Origin: Pseudomonas sp. GM21
Lineage (GTDB): Bacteria > Pseudomonadota > Gammaproteobacteria > Pseudomonadales > Pseudomonadaceae
Direction: 5' to 3'
Assembly (NCBI RefSeq): GCF_000282215.1
Contig: NZ_AKJS01000106.1
Coordinates: 1 to 51,325 of the forward strand
Length of the DNA stretch: 51,325 nucleotides
The notes under the pieces were generated by a model. The model had not been told where the DNA came from. It did no database searches and was given only the letters and a program-made list of their open reading frames with translations. Both the position numbers and the translations under genes were made by a program. Below, in pieces: positions 43,796-51,325 of this stretch (position 1 is its first letter; each line of letters opens with the position of its first letter).

Positions 43796-44415
43796 AATCA
43801 CAACTAGCTGAAACTGACCCCTTGCTACCAGTAGAAAAGGCAGAACGATCCGCCGCCGCTACGATTGATCGCGTTCAATACATAGAGCTAAACAGCTGCT
43901 CAGAGTTCTTCAATTCACACGCCGCTTCTGCCCCCGCTCGCGTTGGAAAATGAAGGGGTAAACGGGACTTTTCCTTGTTGTCATAAATGTCGAATCCAGA
44001 CGACTCCGTGCGCGAATAAAAGCGCACACCACACCTTGCAGATTCTGTCTCTTTAGGTGTTGCTGGTACGACAACAAATCTCAATACCATCTCCTCACCT
44101 ATAGTGTTCTATTCCTAATTCTTTTGTTTTAGCGGCATATAGCCATCTTATCAATCTCCCGTCATGGGTCTCGACGAGCGGAACGCACCTAGCCCAGATG
44201 CAGAGTTAACCGATGATGAGCCGATGAAAGCTTCAGGTCGAAGGCAGCTCAAGATTTCGCTGTTTCGACCTGGAAATTTGTTCCGATGGCTATGTACGGC
44301 GGCAAGAAAATATCTGCCGTGGTTTTACAGTCCTCATGGCCCTCTCACAGTCTGTGCGCTTGGTTTTTTAGCCGCTTCGAAGGCGGCATCCCGCGATGCA
44401 CTTCCCGCCTCCCTA
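43786..44415. other. Spacer between IS copy 2 and acnA with one possible small ORF
   Basis: About 630 nt with little content. A minus-strand frame at 43875-44090 (71 aa, start MVLRFVVVPATPKETESARC) could be a small gene; GAGGAG abuts its ATG too closely, but is well spaced for a TTG two codons later. No family is recognised. A GCCGC/GCGGC hairpin near 44371-44387 lies downstream of acnA but lacks a T tract on that strand. Confidence 0.4.
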
Positions 44416-47100
44416 TCAGTTGCTCACCTGCGAAACGACCTTGCGCACGACATACGGCAGGATACCGCCCTCCTTCAAGTAGAGAATTTCCTGTTGCGAA
44501 TCCAACTGCAGAATCAACGGCAGCGAGGTCTGACTTCCGTCCGCGCGATTGATCACCAGGCAAAGCGGGTTTGCCCCCACCTGCATTGTCTCCAGACCTT
44601 TGAAGTCCAGTGTCTCATCCCCTTTTAACTGCAAGTTCGTCGCGTCGACGCCTGCCGCGAACGTAATGGGCAAGATGCCCATGCCGATCAGATTGCTACG
44701 ATGGATACGCTCAAAACTCTGCGCGACGACAGCCTTGACGCCCAAGGTGGCTTGCGCCTTGGCTGCCCAGTCACGACTGGAGCCCGCTCCATAATTGAAC
44801 CCGGCGAAGATCACCAGCGGCACGTCCTTGGCAACGTAGCTCAGAGCTGCGTCGTAAACGCGCTGGATCGAACCGTCAAAAGCCGTTGCAAAACCACCCT
44901 CTCCCGGCTGTTGCTCCAATAGCCGATTCTTCACTGCTCGATTCACGAATGCACCGCGCATCATCACTTCGTGGTTGCTGCGGCGGGTCGAGTATTGATT
45001 GAGATCGTTCGGGTTTTCGCCGCGCTCGATCAACCACTGTCCAGCCTGGCTTTCGAGTGGAATCGCACTGGCCGGTGAAATATGGTCAGTGGTGACGTTG
45101 TCGCCCAGTACCATCAAAGTTCTTGCACTATGAATCGACAACTCGGGTGAAGCTTCGGCTTTGACGTTTTGCAGGTAAATGGGGCGGCGCAGGTAAGTCG
45201 AATTCGGCGCCCAAGGAAACTGCACGCTGCCACTCGCTGACAGTGCCTGCCAGTGATGAGTGCCATCCCACAGCATCGCGTTACGCTGGCGGAACAAATC
45301 CGGGCGAACAGTCTGGCTGACCAGTGCCTGAATCTGCTCTTCACTGGGCATCAGTTCATGCAGGTACACATCGTTGCCTGCCGCATCCTGTCCTAACGGC
45401 TCAGTCTGGATATCCTTATTGATGGTGCCCGCCAACGCATAAGCCACGACCAGCGCCGGCGAAGCCAGGTAGCCGACCTGTACGCGAGGATTGACCCGCC
45501 CCTCGAAGTTGCGATTGCCCGACAGCACCACCACGGTTTTGAGGCCCTGGTCCGAGAAGCGCTCCATGTGTTCTTCGAGACTGCCGGAGTTACCGATGCA
45601 GGTCATGCAGCCAAACCCGGCGAGATCGAACCCCAAGGCCGAGAAGTCGCTCAGCAGATCGGCCTTTTCCAGGTAGTCCGCGACTACGCGTGAGCCGGGC
45701 GACAGAGATGTCTTGACCCAGGGTTTACTGCGCAAACCGCGACGCTGAGCGTTGCGGGCCAGCAATCCCGCCTGGATCATCTGGCTCGGGTTTGCAGTGT
45801 TGGTGCAACTGGTGATTGCCGCCAGAGAGATGGCGCCATGGGTCAGGGCCTGGCCAAACGAAGGCTCGAAGTATTCGGCTTCAGCGTCCGAGGAACGCGC
45901 TATCACGCCCTCCCGCTCACCCAGAATTTCCTGGCGAAAGGATGGCGCTGCATCAGCCAGCTTGCGCCACTGATGCGGTTGATGAGGTCCGGCAACACTT
46001 GGCTCGATGGCCGCGAGATCCAGCTCGATCAGGTCATCGAAATGCGGTTCGGGCAGTGAGTCGTGGCGCCACAGGCCTTGCGCTTCGAGGTAAGTTTCAA
46101 TACGCGCAATGGTGTCTTCGCTGCGACCGGTCAGGTGCATGTACTCCATCGTGCTGTCGTCGAACGGGAAGAAGACTACGGTGGCGCCATACTCAGGGGC
46201 CATGTTCGACAGCGTGCCTCGCGCCGCCCAACTGAGCTTCGACAGGCCAGGGCCGCAGAACTCAACGAACTTGCCCACCACGCCCTTCGCACGCAATATT
46301 TGCGTGATGCGCAATGCCAGATCGGTGGCCGTCACACCGGGCCGCAGTTCATTGCTCAAACGAATGCCGACGACTTCAGGAAAGCTAATCGGCACCGGCT
46401 CGCCGAGCATGGAAGCCTGTCCCTCCAGCCCACCCACACCCCAGCCCAGAACGCCGATGGCGTTGATCATCGGCGTGTGGCTGTCGGTTGCTACGATATC
46501 GTCAGGATGCAGCAGTGGCTGGCCATCGGCGGTCTGGCTTTCCCAAACCACGGTCGCCAGCGACTCCATGTTGACCTGGTGAATGATCCCGGTACCGGGC
46601 GGAACCACCTTGAAATTGGTCAGACTCTTCTGCGCCCACTTGATGAATTCGTAGCGTTCGGAGTTGCGGCGGTAGTCGATGTCCAGGTTCTTCTCCACGG
46701 CGTCCGCTTCGGCGTAGCGCTCGACAATCACCGAATGGTCAATGACCAGCACCGCAGGAATCATCGGGTTCATGGTTTCCGGTGCGCCACCCATTTCCGC
46801 CACCATGTCGCGCATACCGGCAAAGTCAGCAAGCGCCGGCAGGCAGGTCGTGTCGTGGAACATCAGCCGGTTGGGGTAAAAAGGCACTTCGCAGGCCGGC
46901 GCCCCTTGGCGTATGCATGCGATGAAGTTGTCCAGCGACGCCGGTGAGCACCGCGCCACATTCTCCAGCAGAATACGGATTGAATAGGGCAAGCCAATGA
47001 GCTCGTCCGGGGTGAGTATCTTGTGCAGATCCACGTAGGCGTAACGGGTGTCGCCCACTTGAAGATGACTTTGATGACGTGCGTCGATGGTGGAAATCAT
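44416..47100 (-). CDS. acnA: Aconitate hydratase (AcnA type)
   Basis: An 894-aa aconitase interconverting citrate and isocitrate via cis-aconitate, with a 4Fe-4S cluster. Cysteine ligands are visible in TSCTNTANPSQMI and in GCMTCIGNSGSL. Other signatures are ATDSHTPMINAIGVLGWGVGG and, in the swivel domain, AGFNYGAGSSRDWAAK. The ATG at 47100 gives the usual AcnA length and begins MISTIDARHQ; the upstream extension to 47223 is not family-like. It lies between the IS insertion and the divergent solute-binding-like gene. Whether it is an accessory copy belonging to the sugar-acid locus or the only AcnA cannot be told. Confidence 0.93.
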   Translation of the reverse strand: MISTIDARHQSHLQVGDTRYAYVDLHKILTPDELIGLPYSIRILLENVARCSPASLDNFIACIRQGAPACEVPFYPNRLMFHDTTCLPALADFAGMRDMVAEMGGAPETMNPMIPAVLVIDHSVIVERYAEADAVEKNLDIDYRRNSERYEFIKWAQKSLTNFKVVPPGTGIIHQVNMESLATVVWESQTADGQPLLHPDDIVATDSHTPMINAIGVLGWGVGGLEGQASMLGEPVPISFPEVVGIRLSNELRPGVTATDLALRITQILRAKGVVGKFVEFCGPGLSKLSWAARGTLSNMAPEYGATVVFFPFDDSTMEYMHLTGRSEDTIARIETYLEAQGLWRHDSLPEPHFDDLIELDLAAIEPSVAGPHQPHQWRKLADAAPSFRQEILGEREGVIARSSDAEAEYFEPSFGQALTHGAISLAAITSCTNTANPSQMIQAGLLARNAQRRGLRSKPWVKTSLSPGSRVVADYLEKADLLSDFSALGFDLAGFGCMTCIGNSGSLEEHMERFSDQGLKTVVVLSGNRNFEGRVNPRVQVGYLASPALVVAYALAGTINKDIQTEPLGQDAAGNDVYLHELMPSEEQIQALVSQTVRPDLFRQRNAMLWDGTHHWQALSASGSVQFPWAPNSTYLRRPIYLQNVKAEASPELSIHSARTLMVLGDNVTTDHISPASAIPLESQAGQWLIERGENPNDLNQYSTRRSNHEVMMRGAFVNRAVKNRLLEQQPGEGGFATAFDGSIQRVYDAALSYVAKDVPLVIFAGFNYGAGSSRDWAAKAQATLGVKAVVAQSFERIHRSNLIGMGILPITFAAGVDATNLQLKGDETLDFKGLETMQVGANPLCLVINRADGSQTSLPLILQLDSQQEILYLKEGGILPYVVRKVVSQVSN

Positions 47101-47314
47101 GGGCTTACCGTTCACCGGCTGAGTGCGTACGCAAACGAGTCTATTCGGTCGTTCAGTTGAACCCAGCGTAACCAAAGGCCGAGCCGGGGAAAATTGAACA
47201 ATGAGCAAGTCATCGTTCGCCAACGGAGAACGCAGCCTTGATGAGTCTGAAATTGTCAGGTCTTGCTCACTTCCCTACTCTCAGGGGTGACGACAATTTC
47301 CATGGAGACCATTT

Positions 47315-48055
47315 ATGCTCGCCCCTACCGCAAAAGTCCTTGCAGAGCTTGCCCCGACTGGTGTGCTCAAAGCTGCCATCAACTTCGGCAACCCGGTGCT
47401 TGCACAGCGCAATGCCGAAACGGGCCAGCCTCAAGGTGTATCTGTCAGCCTGGCGGTGGAATTGGGCAAGCACCTGGGCGTTCCTGTCGAGTTCATCACC
47501 TACGATGCTGCGGGAAAAGTGTTCGAGGCGTTGGCACAAAATCAATGGAACATTGCATTCCTGGCCATCGAACCTGTGCGTGAAGCTCAAGTCGCTTTCA
47601 GTGAACCTTACGTGATTATCGAAGGTACCTATCTGGTCAAGGACAGTTCCCCATTCCGCAAGATGGAAGATCTGGATCAGCCCAACGTGCGAATCGCAGT
47701 GGGTAAGGGTGCAGCCTATGACCTGTACCTGAGCCGGACTCAGCAGCACGCAACCCTGGTTCGCGCACCAACCTCTGCCGGAGCGGTGGACCTGTTTCTC
47801 GATGAGAACCTGGATGCGGCGGCGGGCGTGCGTCAACCGTTGGTCAAGGTCGCCGAGGCCAACAAGGAATTGCGCGTATTGGACGGTTACTTCACGTCAA
47901 TTCGCCAGGCAATGGGCGTTCCCGTGCGATGCGCCGCGGGTGCGGCGTATGTCAGAGCATTCCTGGAAGAACAGAAAGCCAACGGTTTCGTTACCAAGGC
48001 ACTTGCCGTAAGCGGCCAAAGTGACGTCACGGTTGCCCCGCTTCAAGTCAATTGA
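47315..48055 (+). CDS. Family-3 solute-binding-like protein without a signal peptide
   Basis: A 246-aa protein with the two-lobe fold of amino-acid-type ABC binding proteins: GVLKAAINFGNPVLAQRN, GVSVSLAVELGKHLGVPVEF, FLAIEPVREAQVAFSEPYV and AVGKGAAYDLYL. The N-terminus MLAPTAKVLAELAPTG lacks a hydrophobic signal, so it is probably cytoplasmic, perhaps a ligand-binding or enzyme-like derivative. GGAG ahead of the ATG at 47315 supports this start. No permease or ATPase gene is adjacent. It is divergent from acnA. Confidence 0.75.
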   Translation: MLAPTAKVLAELAPTGVLKAAINFGNPVLAQRNAETGQPQGVSVSLAVELGKHLGVPVEFITYDAAGKVFEALAQNQWNIAFLAIEPVREAQVAFSEPYVIIEGTYLVKDSSPFRKMEDLDQPNVRIAVGKGAAYDLYLSRTQQHATLVRAPTSAGAVDLFLDENLDAAAGVRQPLVKVAEANKELRVLDGYFTSIRQAMGVPVRCAAGAAYVRAFLEEQKANGFVTKALAVSGQSDVTVAPLQVN

Positions 48056-48092
48056 GGCCGCTGCGATGAAGGGGTGAAACGCACTTGCCTGC

Positions 48093-49133
48093 TCAGCGGC
48101 GAAGGCGTTTCAACCAGATTTTATGCACCGGCTCAGCGCAGAGCATCACCACTATCAAGCGCATGATCTGCATTGCCGTAACGATGCCAACTCCCAGGTT
48201 CAAGGCTTCGGCCGTCAGGTACATTTCCGTACTGCTGCCCGGCATCATGCCCAGTGCCAGCGTCATCAAAGGAAAGCCCAGCAGATAACCGATTCCAAGT
48301 GCCAGCAACAAGGTGCAAACAATCATGCTCAAGGTGAACACCGAAACCTTGATCAGGAATGTCGGTGAGGCCTTGAAGAACTGCCGATCAAAGTAGCCTC
48401 CGAGCGCGCAACCGATCATGAGCTGACCGTAATGGCTCAGCTCAACGGGTAATGCCGTCTGCAGATTGAAGCTGGCAGTGAATAGCGCGCACAGCGCCAT
48501 CGGGCCGAACATCCAAGGGTTCGGCAACTTGTACCGTTTCCAGATAATCGCCGTCAGCGCTCCGCCGAGCAACAATGGCAGCAGCCAATACCAATCACTG
48601 GGCAATCGGGCATGAACCACCGATGGAGAGATTTTCGAGCTGAAAAACATCGCGGGCGGAACACAAAGAACAATCAGCACAAGCCGAACACTGTGAGCTG
48701 CAGCGATCTGACTGACGTTGGCCTTATGCCTGATCCCCGATTGAATCATCTCTGCAAAGTTCGCAGGCATGAAGGCGAAAAAGGCAGTCGTCAGATCCAT
48801 GCCTCGACGCCGCATGAACTCGATGCCGAGCAAGGCAAGCAACAAGGTCAGAAATGCCGCAAACAGCATCATCGCGAAATGCCCCAGGATCTGCTCCAGC
48901 ACCGCGGGTGTGAAATGCAGGCCTATGGATGTCGCAATCATCCATTGCCCGGTCAATCGACCATTGGGGATCTCCCCCACCCGCCAGCCCAGGCAACGCA
49001 CCAGAATAACCGCCAACATCGATCCAATGATCCAGGGCAAAGGCCAGTTCAGGTAACTGGCAATCAATGCGCCGGCCACTCCAACCAGCGGTGTCGCCCA
49101 CCACAATCCCATTGAGGTGAAAAACGCTCTCAT
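48093..49133 (-). CDS. AbrB-family inner-membrane protein
   Basis: A 346-aa membrane protein with about ten hydrophobic segments in two related halves, typical of the AbrB-duplication family often mislabelled ammonia monooxygenase. Segments include ATPLVGVAGALIASYLNWPLPWIIGSM and, in the second half, FPLMTLALGMMPGSSTEMYL, the conserved PGG/PGS-TEM stretch. The ATG at 49133 overlaps the lactonase stop as ATGA, so the two are coupled. It may transport an organic acid or lactone in this locus; substrate unknown. Confidence 0.78.
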   Translation of the reverse strand: MRAFFTSMGLWWATPLVGVAGALIASYLNWPLPWIIGSMLAVILVRCLGWRVGEIPNGRLTGQWMIATSIGLHFTPAVLEQILGHFAMMLFAAFLTLLLALLGIEFMRRRGMDLTTAFFAFMPANFAEMIQSGIRHKANVSQIAAAHSVRLVLIVLCVPPAMFFSSKISPSVVHARLPSDWYWLLPLLLGGALTAIIWKRYKLPNPWMFGPMALCALFTASFNLQTALPVELSHYGQLMIGCALGGYFDRQFFKASPTFLIKVSVFTLSMIVCTLLLALGIGYLLGFPLMTLALGMMPGSSTEMYLTAEALNLGVGIVTAMQIMRLIVVMLCAEPVHKIWLKRLRR

Positions 49134-50194
49134 AGGTTGGTGCCACCAAAGACCATACACACTGGACTTCCTGTCTCAATCACCTCACCCGTTGGGGTCA
49201 AGCTGCCAGTCGTTGGGTCAATACTGAAAACCACGATCGTGTCGCTGTCCTCGTTGGCCACATACATGCATCTGCCGTCGGGCGACAGAGCGAAAAATCG
49301 AGGAGTGAGGCCTTGCGTTGGCGTCGCTGATTCGAATGTCAGCCAGCCCGATTGAGGATCAATGCTGAAGCGCGCAATGCTGTCGCTTCCCCGGTTGGAG
49401 GCGTAGAGGAAGCGCCCGGCCTTATCGACTTCGATCTCTGCGGCCGTGCTGTCGCCGGTGAAAGAATCCGGCAGCGTAGAGACCACCTGCTGCGGCTGCA
49501 GCTCACCACTTTCGCTGTTGAAGCGATAGGTTGCGACGGTCGAGTCGAGCTCATTGACCGAGTAGACAACGGGTAGTCCCGGATGAAAAGCCACATGCCG
49601 CGGCCCGGCTCCTTTGCGGGTGGCAACAGATGGACAGGCTGTCGGGAGCAGCTTGCCCGACAGTGAGTCGAATCGATAAGTGAAGATCCGGTCGAGACCT
49701 TTATCCGGTACGACGACTAGCTTTCCACTGGGGTCGAATGGATTGAAATGCGGTTTCGGGCCTTTTTGTTCAATTCGATGGGGTCCGATCGGCCCTTGCG
49801 TCATCACTTGATCGCAGAGTTCGCCGAGTTCCCCCGAATCGAGAATCGGTAAAACAACAACAGAACCACTGTAATGGTTGCTCACCACCAGGAAGTCGCC
49901 GTCCGGTGAAATCGCCAAATGTGCGGGATTGTGGCCATGGGTGCTTTGGCTATTGAGGTAGCGTAGCGTGCCATTGGCGCCGATGCTAAATGCACTGGCC
50001 TGATCCGTATCACCATGGACGCAGTACAGGAAATCCTCCTGTTTACTGATCGCAAGAAATGAAGGGTTTACCAATCCATCAACCAACTGCACATGAGACA
50101 GGCGCCCAGTCTTTGAGTCGACGCTGTAGACGTTGATCCCGTTGCCATGGGCATTCCTTTCACGAGTGGTACGACAGCCTACGTAAATGAACAT
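49130..50194 (-). CDS. Lactonase-family seven-bladed beta-propeller
   Basis: A 354-aa protein of the 6-phosphogluconolactonase (Pgl/YbhE)-like propeller family. Blade repeats are recognisable: FLAISKQEDFLYCVH, HLAISPDGDFLVVSNH, HVAFHPGLPVVYSVNE and FFALSPDGRCMYVANE. The conserved GAGPRHVAFHP and RFLYASNRGSDSIARF fit sugar lactonases. In this setting it could open a tetronolactone or aldonolactone to the acid used by the OtnK/OtnC route. It is coupled to abrB and lies 42 nt after the LysR gene. Confidence 0.82.
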   Translation of the reverse strand: MFIYVGCRTTRERNAHGNGINVYSVDSKTGRLSHVQLVDGLVNPSFLAISKQEDFLYCVHGDTDQASAFSIGANGTLRYLNSQSTHGHNPAHLAISPDGDFLVVSNHYSGSVVVLPILDSGELGELCDQVMTQGPIGPHRIEQKGPKPHFNPFDPSGKLVVVPDKGLDRIFTYRFDSLSGKLLPTACPSVATRKGAGPRHVAFHPGLPVVYSVNELDSTVATYRFNSESGELQPQQVVSTLPDSFTGDSTAAEIEVDKAGRFLYASNRGSDSIARFSIDPQSGWLTFESATPTQGLTPRFFALSPDGRCMYVANEDSDTIVVFSIDPTTGSLTPTGEVIETGSPVCMVFGGTNL

Positions 50195-50236
50195 GAAGTC
50201 ATCTCAAAAGGCGAGCAGGTGCATGGATGGCACCTG

Positions 50237-51118
50237 TCACGCGGTCAAGTGTGCGACGAACGCGCGAGCGGTAGGAGGGAGCGCTTCGAATCGTCGAGCA
50301 ACAATATTCAACTGACGCTTGGCCCATGGCTCGGCCAACGTGACAGCCTGCAAATGGAAGGAACGCAGATAGGGACGCAGAACATCGCGAGGCAAAATGC
50401 AGATGCCCAGATTGGTCGAAACCATCCGGCACATGCATTCAAAGCTGGAAACGCGAACCCGCTGCCTGATTGGCTTACCTAACAATTCGGCTTGTTCAGT
50501 CAGCAGCAAATGCACCGAGCTTTCCACATGAGGACCAATGAACTCGAAGATCAGCGCCTGCTCGAAACTGGCTTGCGTCTGCGCCGCCAATGGATGCCGT
50601 TCTGGAACCGCAATCACCAACTCATCCACGCGATAGGGAACGGATTCCAACCCTTGTGAAGGCGTCTGTTCGGCAATGATGCCGACATCCGCACGACCGT
50701 CCGACACCGCTCGTACGATTGCCGCACCGACGCGCTCCTCGATATCGAACTTGATATCGGGGTAGGTTTCCATAAACGTGCCGATATCCAGACTCAGCTG
50801 TTGGGCCAACGCCGATGTGATGGCGTGCAATCGAACATGGCCCTTGATTCCAGCACCATACTCACTCAACTCCTGGTCCATCTTCTGAAGAGTTTCGTTC
50901 ACCTGCAACGCGTAATGGCGCAGCGACTGCCCCGCAGGGGTCAGCTCCATTCCGCGCGGATAGCGAATGAACAAGGGAGACCCCACCTTCTCTTCAAGCT
51001 CGCTGATCCGCTTACTGACTGCGGAGGTCGCCAGGTGGCAGAGCTGCGATGCCTTGGTCAGGTTTCGCTGCTCCGCCACAGCCATGAAGATTTCCAGGCT
51101 GAGCAGATCATGGCGCAT
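50237..51118 (-). CDS. LysR-family transcriptional regulator
   Basis: A 293-aa LTTR. The N-terminal winged helix (residues ~1-62) reads LEIFMAVAEQRNLTKASQLCHLATSAVSKRISELEE. The C-terminal ligand-binding domain shows the LysR substrate pattern (ADVGIIAEQTPSQGLESVPY). It overlaps the end of the OtnK gene by about 11 nt, so it is probably part of the same transcript rather than divergent. It may respond to the sugar acid or lactone and regulate the flanking genes. Confidence 0.88.
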   Translation of the reverse strand: MRHDLLSLEIFMAVAEQRNLTKASQLCHLATSAVSKRISELEEKVGSPLFIRYPRGMELTPAGQSLRHYALQVNETLQKMDQELSEYGAGIKGHVRLHAITSALAQQLSLDIGTFMETYPDIKFDIEERVGAAIVRAVSDGRADVGIIAEQTPSQGLESVPYRVDELVIAVPERHPLAAQTQASFEQALIFEFIGPHVESSVHLLLTEQAELLGKPIRQRVRVSSFECMCRMVSTNLGICILPRDVLRPYLRSFHLQAVTLAEPWAKRQLNIVARRFEALPPTARAFVAHLTA

Positions 51119-51325
51119 TGGCCAATGCCTTCTCGAAGAAGTCTACCGTGCCGAAATTGCCGGATTTCAGCGCCAAGGCAACCGGGTCGTCGCGCAAGCC
51201 GAGTGTCCAAGGCACACCAGGATCGATGGTCGCACCAATTCGCAGAGCCTTGACTTGCAGTGCCTTGACGACCGCACCCGAAGTTTCGCCGCCGGCAACC
51301 ACTAGCTTGCGAACACCCATGCCGT
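51108..51325 (-). CDS. otnK: OtnK-type four-carbon acid sugar kinase, C-terminal fragment
   Basis: Only the last ~72 residues lie in the window; the frame runs open to the right edge. The segments LVVAGGETSGAVVKAL, IGATIDPGVPWTLGL and LALKSGNFGTVDFF are the nucleotide-binding C-terminal signatures of DUF1537 kinases such as OtnK (YgbK). OtnK phosphorylates 3-oxo-tetronate to the 4-phosphate, the substrate of OtnC. OtnK specificity rather than another DUF1537 kinase is inferred from the OtnC gene at 32187. Confidence 0.8.
   Translation of the reverse strand, partial: GMGVRKLVVAGGETSGAVVKALQVKALRIGATIDPGVPWTLGLRDDPVALALKSGNFGTVDFFEKALANAP

Noticed and set aside
44360..44390. Terminator downstream of acnA
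   Set aside because: A GCCGC/GCGGC hairpin exists, but on the acnA strand it is followed by an A-rich stretch, not a T tract.
44164..44628. Plus-strand 154-aa ORF at the end of acnA
   Set aside because: Most of it is antisense to the well-supported acnA coding sequence and it has no family resemblance.

Overview
The window looks like chromosomal and accessory DNA of a Pseudomonas (fluorescens/putida-like), inferred from an OprD-type porin with its signal peptide, the overall gene families, moderately high GC and an IS1182-type insertion sequence. No rRNA, tRNA or CRISPR array was seen.

Region 1 (1-10.2 kb) is a mobile genomic island end. After about 70 nt of very GC-rich flank comes a four-gene operon with overlapping genes: three tyrosine recombinases and a small HTH/coiled-coil protein. 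This is the ginABCD module of GInt islands. Its cargo is mostly small and unrecognised: an Xre repressor facing a hypothetical gene across a perfect inverted repeat, three further hypotheticals, an AAA+ ATPase, and an SRPBCC gene that has lost its start.

Region 2 (10.2-21.3 kb) is a catabolic cluster on the minus strand with a divergent GlxA-type AraC regulator. It encodes an OprD porin, an acyl-CoA ligase, two crotonases, an SDR dehydrogenase, an ACMSD-like amidohydrolase, a DsbA/kappa-type isomerase, a Nu-type glutathione transferase and two flavodoxin-fold quinone reductases. It looks like CoA-dependent side-chain breakdown of an aromatic or unsaturated acid combined with glutathione and quinone chemistry. 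The substrate cannot be read from the sequence.

Region 3 (21.3-32.8 kb and 44.4-51.3 kb) is the metabolic core. The operon pyk - 56-aa ORF - eno - tpiA - gapN - gpmI encodes exactly the five steps from dihydroxyacetone phosphate to pyruvate, with non-phosphorylating GapN replacing GapA/Pgk. Divergent from it are a chemoreceptor, a GntR/FCD regulator and an OtnC-type 3-oxo-tetronate-4-phosphate decarboxylase. At the far end are a lactonase, an AbrB-type membrane protein, a LysR regulator and the C-terminus of an OtnK-type (DUF1537) kinase. OtnK plus OtnC yield dihydroxyacetone phosphate, so the whole locus reads as a dedicated four-carbon sugar-acid to pyruvate route. An aconitase and a solute-binding-like protein lie in the same segment.

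Region 4 (33.15-43.79 kb) separates otnC from acnA. Two copies of a 1.6-kb IS1182-like element in inverted orientation flank about 7.4 kb of cargo that looks like phage defence: an NdpA-like nucleoid protein overlapping a membrane protein, a 1249-aa protein with a nuclease-like N-terminus and a large regulatory body, and a small unknown protein. Both IS copies sit at GGCC inside the same asymmetric target motif. Functions are inferred from sequence features recognised by eye; no database search was run.
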